64,000 nt of DNA. It comes from Dongia_B soli. Lineage in GTDB: Bacteria; Pseudomonadota; Alphaproteobacteria; Dongiales; Dongiaceae. The stretch is from positions 1,359,343-1,423,342 of the forward strand of contig NZ_JAXCLW010000001.1 of the NCBI RefSeq assembly GCF_034044715.1, written 5' to 3'. Numbering within the stretch: position 1 is the first letter of the stretch; the number at the start of each line of letters is the position of its first letter. A model generated the notes under the pieces. It saw nothing but the letters and a program-made list of their open reading frames with translations. It searched no databases and had not been told where the DNA came from. The translations under genes were made by a program, and so were the position numbers. This document shows positions 26,864 to 34,986 of this stretch, one piece after another.

Positions 26864-27823
26864 ATGGCGACTTTCCTCGATTTCGAAAAGCCGATCGCGG
26901 AGCTTGAAGGCAAGATTGCCGAGCTCCGGCACTTATCGAACGGCGATGACATGAATATCGCCGAGGAAGTCGCCAAGCTGCAGACCAAGGCGGAAAAGAT
27001 GCTGCGCCAGACCTATGGCAAGCTGACCGCCTGGCAGAAGACCCAGGTCGCCCGGCATCCCGAACGGCCGCATTTCATCGACTATGTCGCCGGCCTCGTC
27101 ACCGATTACGTGCCCTTGGCCGGCGACCGCAATTTTGCCGATGACAAGGCGATCCTCGGCGGCCTTGCCCGTTTCCGCGGCCAGCCTGTCGTCATTATGG
27201 GCCATGAGAAGGGTGCGGATACCACCAGCCGCATGCGGCACAATTTCGGCATGGCCAAGCCGGAAGGTTATCGCAAGGCGATCCGCCTGATGGAACTCGC
27301 CGAGCGGTTCCAATTGCCCGTCATCACCTTGGTCGATACGCCCGGCGCCTTTCCGGGCGTCGAAGCCGAAGCGCGCGGTCAGGCGGAAGCCATCGCCCGC
27401 TCAATCGAAGCCTGCCTGAAACTCCAGGTGCCACTGATTTCCGCCATCATTGGTGAAGGTGGCAGCGGCGGCGCCATTGCACTCGCTGCTGCAAACCACA
27501 TCATCATGCTTGAACATTCTGTCTATTCGGTGATTTCGCCGGAAGGCTGCGCTTCCATCCTCTGGCGCAGCGGCGAGCAGGCCCGCGATGCCGCCGAGGC
27601 CTTGAAGCTGACCTCGGAGGATCTGCGTTCGCTCGGCGTGATTGACGAAATCGTCGCCGAGCCCCTGGGCGGTGCCCATCGCGGCAAGTCGCAGATCATC
27701 GACGGCCTAGGCGAGGCGATCGATGGTGCTTTGCAGCGGTTCAGCAGCATGTCCGGTCTCGATATCCGCGATCAGCGCCGCGACAAATTCCTCGAAATGG
27801 GCCGCCAAGGTCTGTCAAGCTGA
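26864..27823 (+). CDS. accA: Acetyl-CoA carboxylase carboxyltransferase subunit alpha
   Basis: A 319-residue subunit of the enzyme that makes malonyl-CoA for fatty-acid synthesis; it partners with AccD. Landmarks are the N-terminal FLDFEKPIAELEGKI, HPERPHFIDYV, GHEKGADT, DTPGAFPGVEAE, GEGGSGGAIAL and SPEGCASILWR. Length matches the family. It follows mcl1 closely and may share its transcript. Confidence 0.97.
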   Translation: MATFLDFEKPIAELEGKIAELRHLSNGDDMNIAEEVAKLQTKAEKMLRQTYGKLTAWQKTQVARHPERPHFIDYVAGLVTDYVPLAGDRNFADDKAILGGLARFRGQPVVIMGHEKGADTTSRMRHNFGMAKPEGYRKAIRLMELAERFQLPVITLVDTPGAFPGVEAEARGQAEAIARSIEACLKLQVPLISAIIGEGGSGGAIALAAANHIIMLEHSVYSVISPEGCASILWRSGEQARDAAEALKLTSEDLRSLGVIDEIVAEPLGGAHRGKSQIIDGLGEAIDGALQRFSSMSGLDIRDQRRDKFLEMGRQGLSS

Positions 27824-28013
27824 GCCTGTCAGTTAAGTCACCTGTCGGCAAACCTACCGGTTAGCCGGCGTCCCAGGTCGGGGGCGGGACCTGCATGTCC
27901 CGGCCTCACCCTTTCGTGAGACATATACGCCCATAGGCTGCGCAGGATTCCCCTGATATTCCCGTTCTATCTTTCGACAGGCACCGGACGCCTGGCAAAA
28001 GAAAGGACATTTC

Positions 28014-28625
28014 ATGCAACGTTTTGTTTCCGCCCGTATCCTCTCGATGGTCGTCGGTGGTACTGCATTGGCCCTGACGCTGAATGCCTTGCCGGCTGCA
28101 GCCGATAGCGGGGCGGGCAAGACCGGCTGGTTTGCCAAGATCGACAAAAACGGCGATGGCGTGATCGATCATTCGGAATTTGACGCTTCGCGCCAATCAA
28201 TCTTCGCCAGCATCGATACCAACGCCGACAAGCAGATCAGCGCCGATGAATGGAAGGCGGCGCAAGAAAAGATGCACCAGCGCATGCACGACGCGATGGC
28301 CAAGAAGAGCGAACAGAACAGCGCCGCTGATAAGACGGCCGCTGATAAGACGACCGGCGATCAGACAGCTGATGCGAACGGCGACAAGATGCAGCAACGC
28401 CAGGAGCGGTCGGCCGAGCGTTCGCAGAAATGGTTCGAGCGGATGGACGCCAATAAGGACGGCCAGATCTCGGCCAGCGAGTGGCAGGCTGTCAGCGATC
28501 AGCGTTTCGCCCGGCTGGATACTGACAAGAACGGCAAGGTCTCACCCGACGAGATGAAAGCTCGCTGGCAGCATAAGCCGGCTTCGACGGATGGGACAAA
28601 GCAGACCGAGCCGACGCAGCAATAA
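28014..28625 (+). CDS. Exported EF-hand calcium-binding protein
   Basis: A 203-residue protein with a signal peptide ending near PAAA-DS. Four EF-hand loops are visible: DKNGDGVIDHSE (44-55), DTNADKQISADE (68-79), DANKDGQISASE (145-156) and DTDKNGKVSPDE (169-180). Loops 1 and 3 match the calvin-type Ca-binding consensus best. A Lys/Asp/Ala-rich linker (~100-128) with a short duplicated ADKTA separates the two pairs. It should bind calcium in the periplasm. The gene precedes an ECF sigma factor module in the same direction, so it may belong to that circuit. Confidence 0.85.
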   Translation: MQRFVSARILSMVVGGTALALTLNALPAAADSGAGKTGWFAKIDKNGDGVIDHSEFDASRQSIFASIDTNADKQISADEWKAAQEKMHQRMHDAMAKKSEQNSAADKTAADKTTGDQTADANGDKMQQRQERSAERSQKWFERMDANKDGQISASEWQAVSDQRFARLDTDKNGKVSPDEMKARWQHKPASTDGTKQTEPTQQ

Positions 28626-28640
28626 GCGTAACACGAACAG

Positions 28641-28673
28641 GTCCAGGCCGCGATCGGCGGTCGCGGCCTGGAC
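28641..28673 (+). terminator. Perfect 13-bp hairpin after the EF-hand gene
   Basis: Arms 28641-28653 and 28661-28673 are exact complements around a 7-base loop. No U-tract follows, so it could be a Rho-type end point, an mRNA stabiliser, or an attenuator before the sigma factor gene rather than a classic intrinsic terminator. Confidence 0.45.
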
Positions 28674-28838
28674 ACCGACGGATTTACCGAGACGAGTATT
28701 CGGCCGACCGGCAGGTGATGACGGCAAGGCGCATCCGCTGCAGGAATGTCTGGAGTCCCGGCGGGGAAATGCGCGACAATCGCCGAAGGGAGTCAAGGAA
28801 CGGTGGTCGCATGCGTGATAGGGTGGGGACGCCTCGGG

Positions 28839-29426
28839 ATGGCCGATGAAGTTTCAGCCGGCGCCCGGCTGACCTCGAGCGTGTTGGATGACGATGCCTT
28901 GCTGGCGGCAGTTGCCGGCGGGGACCAATCGGCTTTTGCGCAATTGATGTCGCGCCATGCCGGCCGCGCCTACAGTCTCGCCTTCCGCATCCTGGGCCGC
29001 CGCGGCGATGCTGAGGATGTCGTGCAGGATGCCTTTTTGCAGGTCTGGACGCGAGCCGCGCAGTGGCAGGCGGGGCGCGCCAAATTCAGTACGTGGCTCT
29101 ACCGGGTGATCGTCAATCGCTGCCTGGATTTGAAGCGCCGACCCACGACCACCGATATCACGGCGATCGAGGAACCGGCGGATCCGAGCGGCGATGCCTT
29201 GCAGGATATGGAAAGGGCACAACGCAATGCCGCACTAGCGGCGGCGGTTGCCAAGCTGCCGGAGCGGCAAAGGGCGGCGATTGCGCTCACCTATACCACC
29301 GGACTGAGGAATGCGGCGGCCGCGGCGGTCATGGAGATGTCCGTCAAAGCCTTCGAAGGATTGCTGGTGCGCGCAAAGCGGACCTTGCGTGATCAGCTCG
29401 CGGCCACGGATGGTGAACCGCTATGA
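28839..29426 (+). CDS. ECF-type RNA polymerase sigma factor
   Basis: A 195-residue sigma-70-family factor of the extracytoplasmic-function class. Region 2 (FAQLMSRHAGRAYSLAFRIL, then DAEDVVQDAFLQVW) and region 4 (LPERQRAAIALTYTTGL, then VKAFEGLLVRAKRTL) are both present, with the usual linker and no extra domain. The ATG at 28839 fits the family. A GTG at 28803 is a possible longer start, and a 12-codon ORF (28811-28849) overlaps the start. Downstream genes look like its anti-sigma and sensor, so it is probably held inactive at the membrane until a periplasmic signal. Confidence 0.9.
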   Translation: MADEVSAGARLTSSVLDDDALLAAVAGGDQSAFAQLMSRHAGRAYSLAFRILGRRGDAEDVVQDAFLQVWTRAAQWQAGRAKFSTWLYRVIVNRCLDLKRRPTTTDITAIEEPADPSGDALQDMERAQRNAALAAAVAKLPERQRAAIALTYTTGLRNAAAAAVMEMSVKAFEGLLVRAKRTLRDQLAATDGEPL

Positions 29427-29515
29427 TCGATAACGTGCAGGCGGGTAGGCATAGCCAGGGCAGGGATGGATTTGCCGGGAATGGATATGCCGGTCGGGAC
29501 GAGGTGATGAAATGA
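29423..29515 (+). CDS. Possible 30-codon linker ORF between sigma and anti-sigma
   Basis: The ATG overlaps the sigma-factor stop (ATGA at 29423-29426). The stop overlaps the next gene's start region (AATGATGG at 29511-29518). The peptide is Gly-rich and polar with no known motif. It could be a coupling ORF that carries ribosomes into the anti-sigma gene. It has no Shine-Dalgarno of its own that I can see, so it may also be chance. Confidence 0.3.
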   Translation: MIDNVQAGRHSQGRDGFAGNGYAGRDEVMK

Positions 29516-29991
29516 TGGAGAAAGAATTCGACTTGGAACGAGATCTGACGCAGGCGATGGCACCGGTCGAGATGCCGGCCAGCTTGCAGCAGCGTTTGTC
29601 GCGTATTCCTTTGGAACACCCGCAGCAATCGACAGGCACGGTTGTTCGATTTCAAGCCCATGAGAAAAAGATGAGTGGCCTCGACCGGCTGTCGGCCGAT
29701 TGGCCGATGGTGGGGACGGCGACGGCGTCGCGCCGTTCTTTCGCCTGGGGCCTCACGTCAAGCCTTACAGCCGCGGCAGCGTCATTGCTGCTTGGCGTCT
29801 TTCTCGGCGCCAACATCGTTTCCGATCAGCTCGGTTTAACCCGGCAATCGGCCGATCAGCAACAGCTTGCCGATACAGCCTATGACGGCACGGTATCGAC
29901 GGATACGACCGATAACGATGGTGCACTGCTGGATGATGACAACGTCGCGATGATTTATGCGGCGGCGGATTTGCCGGGCGTATTGCCGTAG
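29515..29991 (+). CDS. Putative membrane anti-sigma factor
   Basis: A 158-residue protein with an acidic/amphipathic N-terminal cytosolic part (EFDLERDLTQAMAPV), one transmembrane segment around SSLTAAAASLLLGVFLGANIV (~80-102), and a short acidic periplasmic tail. The ATG at 29515 has GAGGTGA 7 bases upstream; the ATG at 29512 is next to it. There is no recognisable zinc anti-sigma HxxxCxxC motif. The anti-sigma role is inferred from topology and from its place between the sigma factor and a periplasmic sensor, as CnrY is in cnrYXH. Confidence 0.6.
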   Translation: MEKEFDLERDLTQAMAPVEMPASLQQRLSRIPLEHPQQSTGTVVRFQAHEKKMSGLDRLSADWPMVGTATASRRSFAWGLTSSLTAAAASLLLGVFLGANIVSDQLGLTRQSADQQQLADTAYDGTVSTDTTDNDGALLDDDNVAMIYAAADLPGVLP

Positions 29992-30062
29992 GGACGCTGC
30001 AGTGAGGCAGGCTGGGAAAGAAGCACGATGGTGGATCAGGTGAATATGCGGGGGGATTTGTC

Positions 30063-30587
30063 ATGACCTTGAGCGGTCGCAGTGCCGTCATCGTCGCCGT
30101 CGGCGGGATCGTTTCACTCTGCCTCAATCTGTTTTTGATCGGGCTGCTGGTGGGCGGATTATGGCATGGGCCGCATCATGGCTGGGGGAGCGGGCCGGTG
30201 GCGGCCGATGACAGGCCGTCCGGTGAACCCAGCAAGATCGGCTTCATGACCGTCCCGCCGGAAATCCGCAAGGAGCTGAAGGACGTGCTGGCGCCGCATG
30301 AGGCCGAGATCGATAGGATGCGCGATGCCATGCGCTTGGCACGCGCCGAAGTCGCCAAGCAGCTATCGGCCGATCCGTTCGATCCGGCCGCCTTCGAACA
30401 GGCCTTGGACACCATGCAGCAGCAGGGGCAAGTGGCGCAACAGATGATGCATGGCCTGATCGTCGAAGCGGCGCCGAAGCTTAGCCCGGAAATGCGCCAG
30501 CGCTGGGCGAAACGCTGGCTGGCACCGCGTGACGATGCCGGCAGAACTTCGCCCGAAGACCAATCAAATAACGATCAGGCGAAATAA
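30063..30587 (+). CDS. Periplasmic metal-sensor-like protein (Spy/CnrX-type fold)
   Basis: A 174-residue protein anchored by one N-terminal transmembrane helix (VAVGGIVSLCLNLFLIGLLVGG), followed by a His-rich GLWHGPHHGWG. The periplasmic part is helical: VPPEIRKELKDVLAPHEAEI, then RDAMRLARAEV and AFEQALDTMQQQGQ, like the heavy-metal-resistance/Spy/CnrX family. GGGGGGA lies before the ATG at 30063. The His cluster is a plausible metal site. It probably senses the signal for the sigma/anti-sigma pair. Its stop overlaps the converging NUDIX gene by 13 bases. Confidence 0.78.
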   Translation: MTLSGRSAVIVAVGGIVSLCLNLFLIGLLVGGLWHGPHHGWGSGPVAADDRPSGEPSKIGFMTVPPEIRKELKDVLAPHEAEIDRMRDAMRLARAEVAKQLSADPFDPAAFEQALDTMQQQGQVAQQMMHGLIVEAAPKLSPEMRQRWAKRWLAPRDDAGRTSPEDQSNNDQAK

Positions 30588-31015
30588 AGCTGACTTCTCA
30601 TCCGATCCGGCCCATCGAAGACGCGGTACTGGCCGTTCCGACCGGCCGCGGCATCGCGCAGCCGGCATCGGGTATTGGCGGTCATCGGCTGTGGCAGGCG
30701 ATCAAGCGGAAAGAAATCCAAAGCATCGATTTCCGCATGCGGCCGCCAGCCCTGCAGCGAGGTGAGAAGTCGCGCCGCGAAACACAGGATCAGGTCGTCC
30801 TTATAGGGATTGGCATAGGCGCCGATCAGACCCTCGATGGCGATTGCCGCGCCGATCTCCTCGCGCACTTCCCGGATCAGGCCGTCCGCCGGAGCTTCGC
30901 CAGCTTCCAGCCGTCCGCCGGGTGTTGTCCAATAACGCTCGCCGTAATTCTGCCGGATGCAAAGCGCATGTCCGGCCGTGTCGAAGATGCTGGCGAAGAC
31001 GCCAATCGTCGTCAC
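30575..31015 (-). CDS. NUDIX hydrolase
   Basis: About 146 residues. The NUDIX box GGRLEAGEAPADGLIREVRE with the following EIGA is present (residues ~32-54), preceded by a typical strand (IGVFASIFD) and RYWTTPGG. The open frame runs back into gshA. The GTG at 31015 is chosen because it lies 13 bases after the gshA stop, has AAGCGG upstream and starts right at the conserved fold. Substrate unknown. Probably the last gene of an rsmE-gshA-NUDIX unit. Confidence 0.8.
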   Translation of the reverse strand: MTTIGVFASIFDTAGHALCIRQNYGERYWTTPGGRLEAGEAPADGLIREVREEIGAAIAIEGLIGAYANPYKDDLILCFAARLLTSLQGWRPHAEIDALDFFPLDRLPQPMTANTRCRLRDAAAGRNGQYRVFDGPDRMRSQLYFA

Positions 31016-31028
31016 GGCCGGTACCGCT

Positions 31029-32393
31029 TTAATATGCGTATTCGGTGAAGACCGGATCGACGCTTTCTTTCCACTTGCCGTGATAGCGGGCGAGCTTTTC
31101 CTCAGCCGGGCAAATACCGCTTTCGGCGATTTCCTGAATGACATTCAGGAAACCGCTTTCATCGCTGCCGACCTTATCGAGTGCAGCACGGCGCTGCAGG
31201 CCGGCGCGAGAAATCTTCAGTACGTCCAGCGCCAGCTCGCGCATCGTCCGCCCCTGGAACGGCGTCTTCAGCGCCAGACGCGGCACGTCCCGGCGCAGGC
31301 TGACATGGTCTTCCGATGTCCAGTTCTTGACGAGGTCCCAGGCGGCATCGAGCGACTGATCGTCATAAAGCAGGCCGACCCAAAGCGCCGGCAGGGCGCA
31401 AAGCCTTTCCCAGGGGCCGCCATCGGCGCCGCGCATTTCCAGGAAGCGCTTCAGACGCACTTCGGGGAAGGCGGTGGTCAGATGATCGAGCCAATCGCTG
31501 CTGGTCGGCGTCTCGCCCGGCAAAGCCGGCAATTTGCCCTGCATGAAGTCTCGGAACGACTGGCCGCTGGCATCGATATACTTGCCGTCGCGATAGACGA
31601 AATACATTGGCACATCGAGCATGTAATCGACCCAACGCTCGAAACCCATGCCCTCATCGAAAACCCAGGTCAGCGTGCCGCAGCGATCCGGATCGGTATC
31701 GGTCCAGATATGGCTGCGATAGCTCATGAAGCCATTGGGTTTTCCTTCGGTGAAGGGCGAATCGGCGAACAGCGCCGTCGCCACTGGCTGCAGCGCCATG
31801 GAGACGCGCAGCTTCTTCACCATATCGGCTTCGCTGGAAAAATCGAGATTGGTCTGGACGGTGCAGGTGCGCTGCATCATGTCGAGGCCAAGCTTGCCCT
31901 TCTTCGGCATGTAGTCGCGCATGATCTTGTAGCGCCCCTTGGGCATCCAGGGCGTATCGTCGCGCGACCATTTCGGCTGAAAGCCCATGCCAAGCAGGCC
32001 GATCCCAAGCTCCGCGCCGACTTCCTTCACTTGGCGCAGATGCGTGCCGACTTCGGCACAGGTCTGATGGATGTTTTCCAGCGGCGCGCCGGACAATTCA
32101 AACTGGCCGCCCGGTTCCAGGGTGATGCTGCAGCCATCCATGGTCAGGGCAATGGTATTGCCGTTCTCGTCGATCGGCTCCCAGCCGAAGCGCTTCAGGC
32201 CATTCAGCAGCGGGCCGATTCCATTCGCGGCTTCATAGCTCACCGGACGCAAGGTCTTCAGGTCGAACACAAATTTCTCGTGTTCGGTGCCAATGCGCCA
32301 CGCTTCGCGCGGCTTGTTGCCGGCTTCGATATATTCGATCAGCTGCCGCTTCGAGGTGATCGGTGCGCCCAACGACTTCGGTGGTGCCGACAT
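31029..32393 (-). CDS. gshA: Glutamate-cysteine ligase, alphaproteobacterial/plant type
   Basis: A 454-residue enzyme for the first, rate-limiting step of glutathione synthesis. The fold is the GCS2-like class shared by plants and alphaproteobacteria: RIGTEHEKFVFD, ITLEPGGQFELSG, MGFQPKWSRDD and TVQTNLDFSSE are diagnostic. The ATG at 32393 follows GGGAG at good spacing; a TTG four codons upstream is discounted. It links with grxC, the Nit-type amidase and the Atm1 exporter in glutathione biology. Confidence 0.95.
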   Translation of the reverse strand: MSAPPKSLGAPITSKRQLIEYIEAGNKPREAWRIGTEHEKFVFDLKTLRPVSYEAANGIGPLLNGLKRFGWEPIDENGNTIALTMDGCSITLEPGGQFELSGAPLENIHQTCAEVGTHLRQVKEVGAELGIGLLGMGFQPKWSRDDTPWMPKGRYKIMRDYMPKKGKLGLDMMQRTCTVQTNLDFSSEADMVKKLRVSMALQPVATALFADSPFTEGKPNGFMSYRSHIWTDTDPDRCGTLTWVFDEGMGFERWVDYMLDVPMYFVYRDGKYIDASGQSFRDFMQGKLPALPGETPTSSDWLDHLTTAFPEVRLKRFLEMRGADGGPWERLCALPALWVGLLYDDQSLDAAWDLVKNWTSEDHVSLRRDVPRLALKTPFQGRTMRELALDVLKISRAGLQRRAALDKVGSDESGFLNVIQEIAESGICPAEEKLARYHGKWKESVDPVFTEYAY

Positions 32394-32434
32394 AAGGTCT
32401 CCCAATTACTCTGGCCGCCTGCCCCCAGAGGGCG

Positions 32435-33244
32435 CTATGCCCCTTGGCCGATCGGCATCATCGATGGCGGCGGTCTTAAATTCCCATCCCCGAGAACCGC
32501 CTGAAAGATCGCCAGCGCTGACAGCGCCGCCGTATCGGCCCGCAGGATTCGGGGTCCCAGGCCGACGGGCGTAACAAAGGGCAGTTTATTAAGCCGGTCA
32601 AGCTCGGAACGTGCAAACCCGCCCTCCGGTCCGCACAGGATAGCCCAACGGGACGGTTTTGAGCGCTTTTCGTCCGACAGGTGAGATTTATCCTGGGCGC
32701 TTGTGAAGCGTTGTAACGCATCTGCAATGGGAAGGGCGGGGCCGGCCTCGGCGCATAGAATCATCTGCCGGTCGGCGGGCCAATCCTGCAGCAATTGATC
32801 CAGGCTGACCGGAGGATGTATGTCAGGAAGGGTCAGCCTTTCGGTTTGCTCCGCGGCTTCGATTGCGTTGGCCGTCAGCCGGTCGAGGTTGAGCCGCGTG
32901 GCGGCGGTATGCTGGGTGAAAACCGGCCGGAAGGCGGAGACGCCGAGCTCGGTTGCTTTTTCAATCAGGAAATCCACCGCGTCCTTTTTCAGCGGCGCGA
33001 AGCAAAGCCAAAGATCGGGCACGGAATCCTGTGCTCGCTTCTGCCTCGCCAAACGCAGTTGCACGGCACGTTTGTCCAGCGCGGTGATCTCGGCTTCGAA
33101 TTCGCCATCGCGGCCGTTGAAAATGACCACCGGATCGCCGGCCTGGCGGCGCAGGACGTTGCGCAGATAATGCGTCGCGCGCTCATCGGTCGCGATGACG
33201 CCGTTAGCGTGCAAATCGGCGGTGACATAGAGGCGTGGAATCAT
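32435..33244 (-). CDS. rsmE: 16S rRNA (uracil1498-N3)-methyltransferase
   Basis: A 269-residue SPOUT-class methyltransferase. An N-terminal PUA-like part starts MIPRLYVTAD. The SAM knot at the C-terminus shows ILCGPEGGFARSELD and LGPRILRADTAALSAL, the RsmE signature. The ATG at 33244 gives the family N-terminus; the longer open frame is basic and non-conserved. It diverges from ubiA and leads the gshA-NUDIX unit. Confidence 0.93.
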   Translation of the reverse strand: MIPRLYVTADLHANGVIATDERATHYLRNVLRRQAGDPVVIFNGRDGEFEAEITALDKRAVQLRLARQKRAQDSVPDLWLCFAPLKKDAVDFLIEKATELGVSAFRPVFTQHTAATRLNLDRLTANAIEAAEQTERLTLPDIHPPVSLDQLLQDWPADRQMILCAEAGPALPIADALQRFTSAQDKSHLSDEKRSKPSRWAILCGPEGGFARSELDRLNKLPFVTPVGLGPRILRADTAALSALAIFQAVLGDGNLRPPPSMMPIGQGA

Positions 33245-33396
33245 CGGATCTCTGCAGGGTACAAACAGGCATGGCTGAACTTGTGAGCATCGGCACGGCG
33301 GTCTAAAGTGCCGCAGCCATGCGCTCCTTGCAAGACGCCGACTGGAAAAGTCCGGGCAAGGAGCCACAGCCAGCGTAAATGAGGAAGTCGTCCGTC

Positions 33397-34308
33397 ATGT
33401 ATAGTGCATCCGACATTCACAGCGGCGACTGGATCGACCGCTATATGCCGGCGGGATGGCGGCCTTATATGCGCTTGGCCCGGCTCGACCGGCCGATCGG
33501 CACCTGGCTTCTGCTCCTGCCTTGCTTTTGGTCGATTGCCATGGCTGCCCGGCCGGGTGAAGGGCCGGACTTGCGACTCTTTATCCTGTTCGCCATTGGC
33601 GCCCTCGTCATGCGCGGCGCCGGCTGCACCATCAACGATATGGCGGATCGCGATATCGATATAAAGGTGGCGCGTACGGCAACGCGACCGCTCGCCAGCG
33701 GTGTGCTGACCATGACCCAGGCAGTTCTGTTTCTTGGGCTGCAATTGCTGATCGGTCTTTTCGTTCTGCTATCGCTGACCGAGACCGCCATTTGGCTCGG
33801 CATTGCCTCGCTCTCTCTGGTCGCCGCCTATCCCTTCATGAAGCGCATCACCTGGTGGCCGCAGGTGGTTCTCGGCATGGCCTTCAACTGGGGCGCGCTG
33901 CTCGGCTGGGCGGCAGTGCGAGATGAATTCGGTATCGAGACCATACCGCTTTATCTCGCGGGCATCTGCTGGACCTTGGTCTATGACACGATCTATGCCC
34001 ATCAGGACAAGGCCGACGACGCCCTGGTCGGCGTCAAATCCACTGCCTTGCGCTTTGGCAAGGATACCAAGGCCTGGCTGACTGGCTTCGCCATTGCCAT
34101 GGTGCTGCTGATCGCCATCGCCTTCGAATCGGCGCAGCTCGCCTGGCCGGCTTATCTCGGCCTCATCCTCGTGGCCGCGCACCTCATCTGGCAGCTCAAG
34201 GATGTCGACTTGGATAAGCCGAAGGATTGCCTGGCGAAATTCAAAAGCAACCGCAATCTGGGCCTGCTGCTGCTGCTCGGCATCATCCTTGCCCGGTGGC
34301 TTGGATGA
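33397..34308 (+). CDS. ubiA: 4-hydroxybenzoate polyprenyltransferase
   Basis: A 303-residue inner-membrane prenyltransferase that joins the polyprenyl tail to 4-hydroxybenzoate in ubiquinone synthesis. Both Asp motifs are present: NDMADRDID and YDTIYAHQDKADD, with RPIGTWLLLLPCFWS at the first helix. The ATG at 33397 has AGGAAG 9 bases upstream; the ATG at 33379 is the alternative. Its stop overlaps the next start as ATGA. ubiG lies at 44.5 kb. Confidence 0.95.
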   Translation: MYSASDIHSGDWIDRYMPAGWRPYMRLARLDRPIGTWLLLLPCFWSIAMAARPGEGPDLRLFILFAIGALVMRGAGCTINDMADRDIDIKVARTATRPLASGVLTMTQAVLFLGLQLLIGLFVLLSLTETAIWLGIASLSLVAAYPFMKRITWWPQVVLGMAFNWGALLGWAAVRDEFGIETIPLYLAGICWTLVYDTIYAHQDKADDALVGVKSTALRFGKDTKAWLTGFAIAMVLLIAIAFESAQLAWPAYLGLILVAAHLIWQLKDVDLDKPKDCLAKFKSNRNLGLLLLLGIILARWLG

Positions 34309-34964
34309 CGGTGATATCCGTGCAGGATGCCAAGCTTTTCATCCGGCAACAGACGGCCTTGATTGCGCCGCCCCTGACCCCGGAGATTCGCCTTCATCTC
34401 GCCACCGAGATCACGCCGATCTGGGAGGCGACCGAAGAGACCCTGGCCAAGCGCAATATTCCGCCGCCTTATTGGGCCTTCGCCTGGCCGGGGGGCCAGG
34501 CGCTGACCCGCTACCTGATGGATCATCCCGATTGGGTGCGGGGCCGGCGGGTGCTCGATTTCGCTGCCGGCAGCGGGCTCAGCGCGATCGGCGCCGCGAA
34601 AGCGGGCGCGGCTTTGGTGGAAGCGGCCGAGATCGATGCCGTCGCCATCGCCGCGATCGAATTGAACGCAGCGGAGAACGCCGCCGCCGTGCGTGTGGTG
34701 ATGGATGATCTGATCGGCCAGGAAGGGCGCTGGGATGTCGTCCTCGCCGGCGATGTCTGCTATGAGAAGCCGATGGCCGACCGGGTCATCGCCTGGTTCC
34801 GGCAATTGGCCGCCCGCGGTGTCACCGTGCTGATGGGTGATCCGGGCCGGGCCTATCTGCCCGGCAGCGGTCTGGTGGAAGTGGCGCGCTACCGCGTGCC
34901 GACCACTCTTGAATTGGAAGACCGCACCGAACGGGAAACCATTGTCTGGCGGCTGATGCCGTGA
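34305..34964 (+). CDS. SAM methyltransferase, ETF-beta lysine methyltransferase (METTL20) type
   Basis: A 219-residue class I methyltransferase. The block IPPPYWAFAWPGGQALTRYL is the hallmark of the METTL20/ETFBKMT group; VLDFAAGSGLSAIGAAKAG is the SAM-binding loop and DVVLAGDVCYE the substrate-side motif. Homologues in Agrobacterium and mitochondria methylate lysines of electron-transfer flavoprotein beta. The assignment rests on motif memory. It is translationally coupled to ubiA by ATGA, tying it to respiratory-chain functions. Confidence 0.8.
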   Translation: MTVISVQDAKLFIRQQTALIAPPLTPEIRLHLATEITPIWEATEETLAKRNIPPPYWAFAWPGGQALTRYLMDHPDWVRGRRVLDFAAGSGLSAIGAAKAGAALVEAAEIDAVAIAAIELNAAENAAAVRVVMDDLIGQEGRWDVVLAGDVCYEKPMADRVIAWFRQLAARGVTVLMGDPGRAYLPGSGLVEVARYRVPTTLELEDRTERETIVWRLMP

Positions 34965-34986
34965 CCTGCCGAGGGAGGGCAGACGG

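Noticed and set aside
27885..27920. Hairpins after accA (CGGGAC/GTCCCG and CTCAC/GTGAG)
   Set aside because: Short stems without a U-tract. Too weak to call a terminator.
28330..28360. Short tandem GCTGATAAGACG repeat
   Set aside because: Only two copies, inside the EF-hand linker. It is a coding low-complexity feature and not a mobile or CRISPR repeat.
28811..28849. 12-codon ORF overlapping the sigma-factor start
   Set aside because: Too short to judge, and it shows no own ribosome-binding site. Left as a comment on the sigma gene.
30957..32504. A 515-codon plus-strand open frame
   Set aside because: It is the antisense of gshA, which carries the diagnostic ligase motifs.
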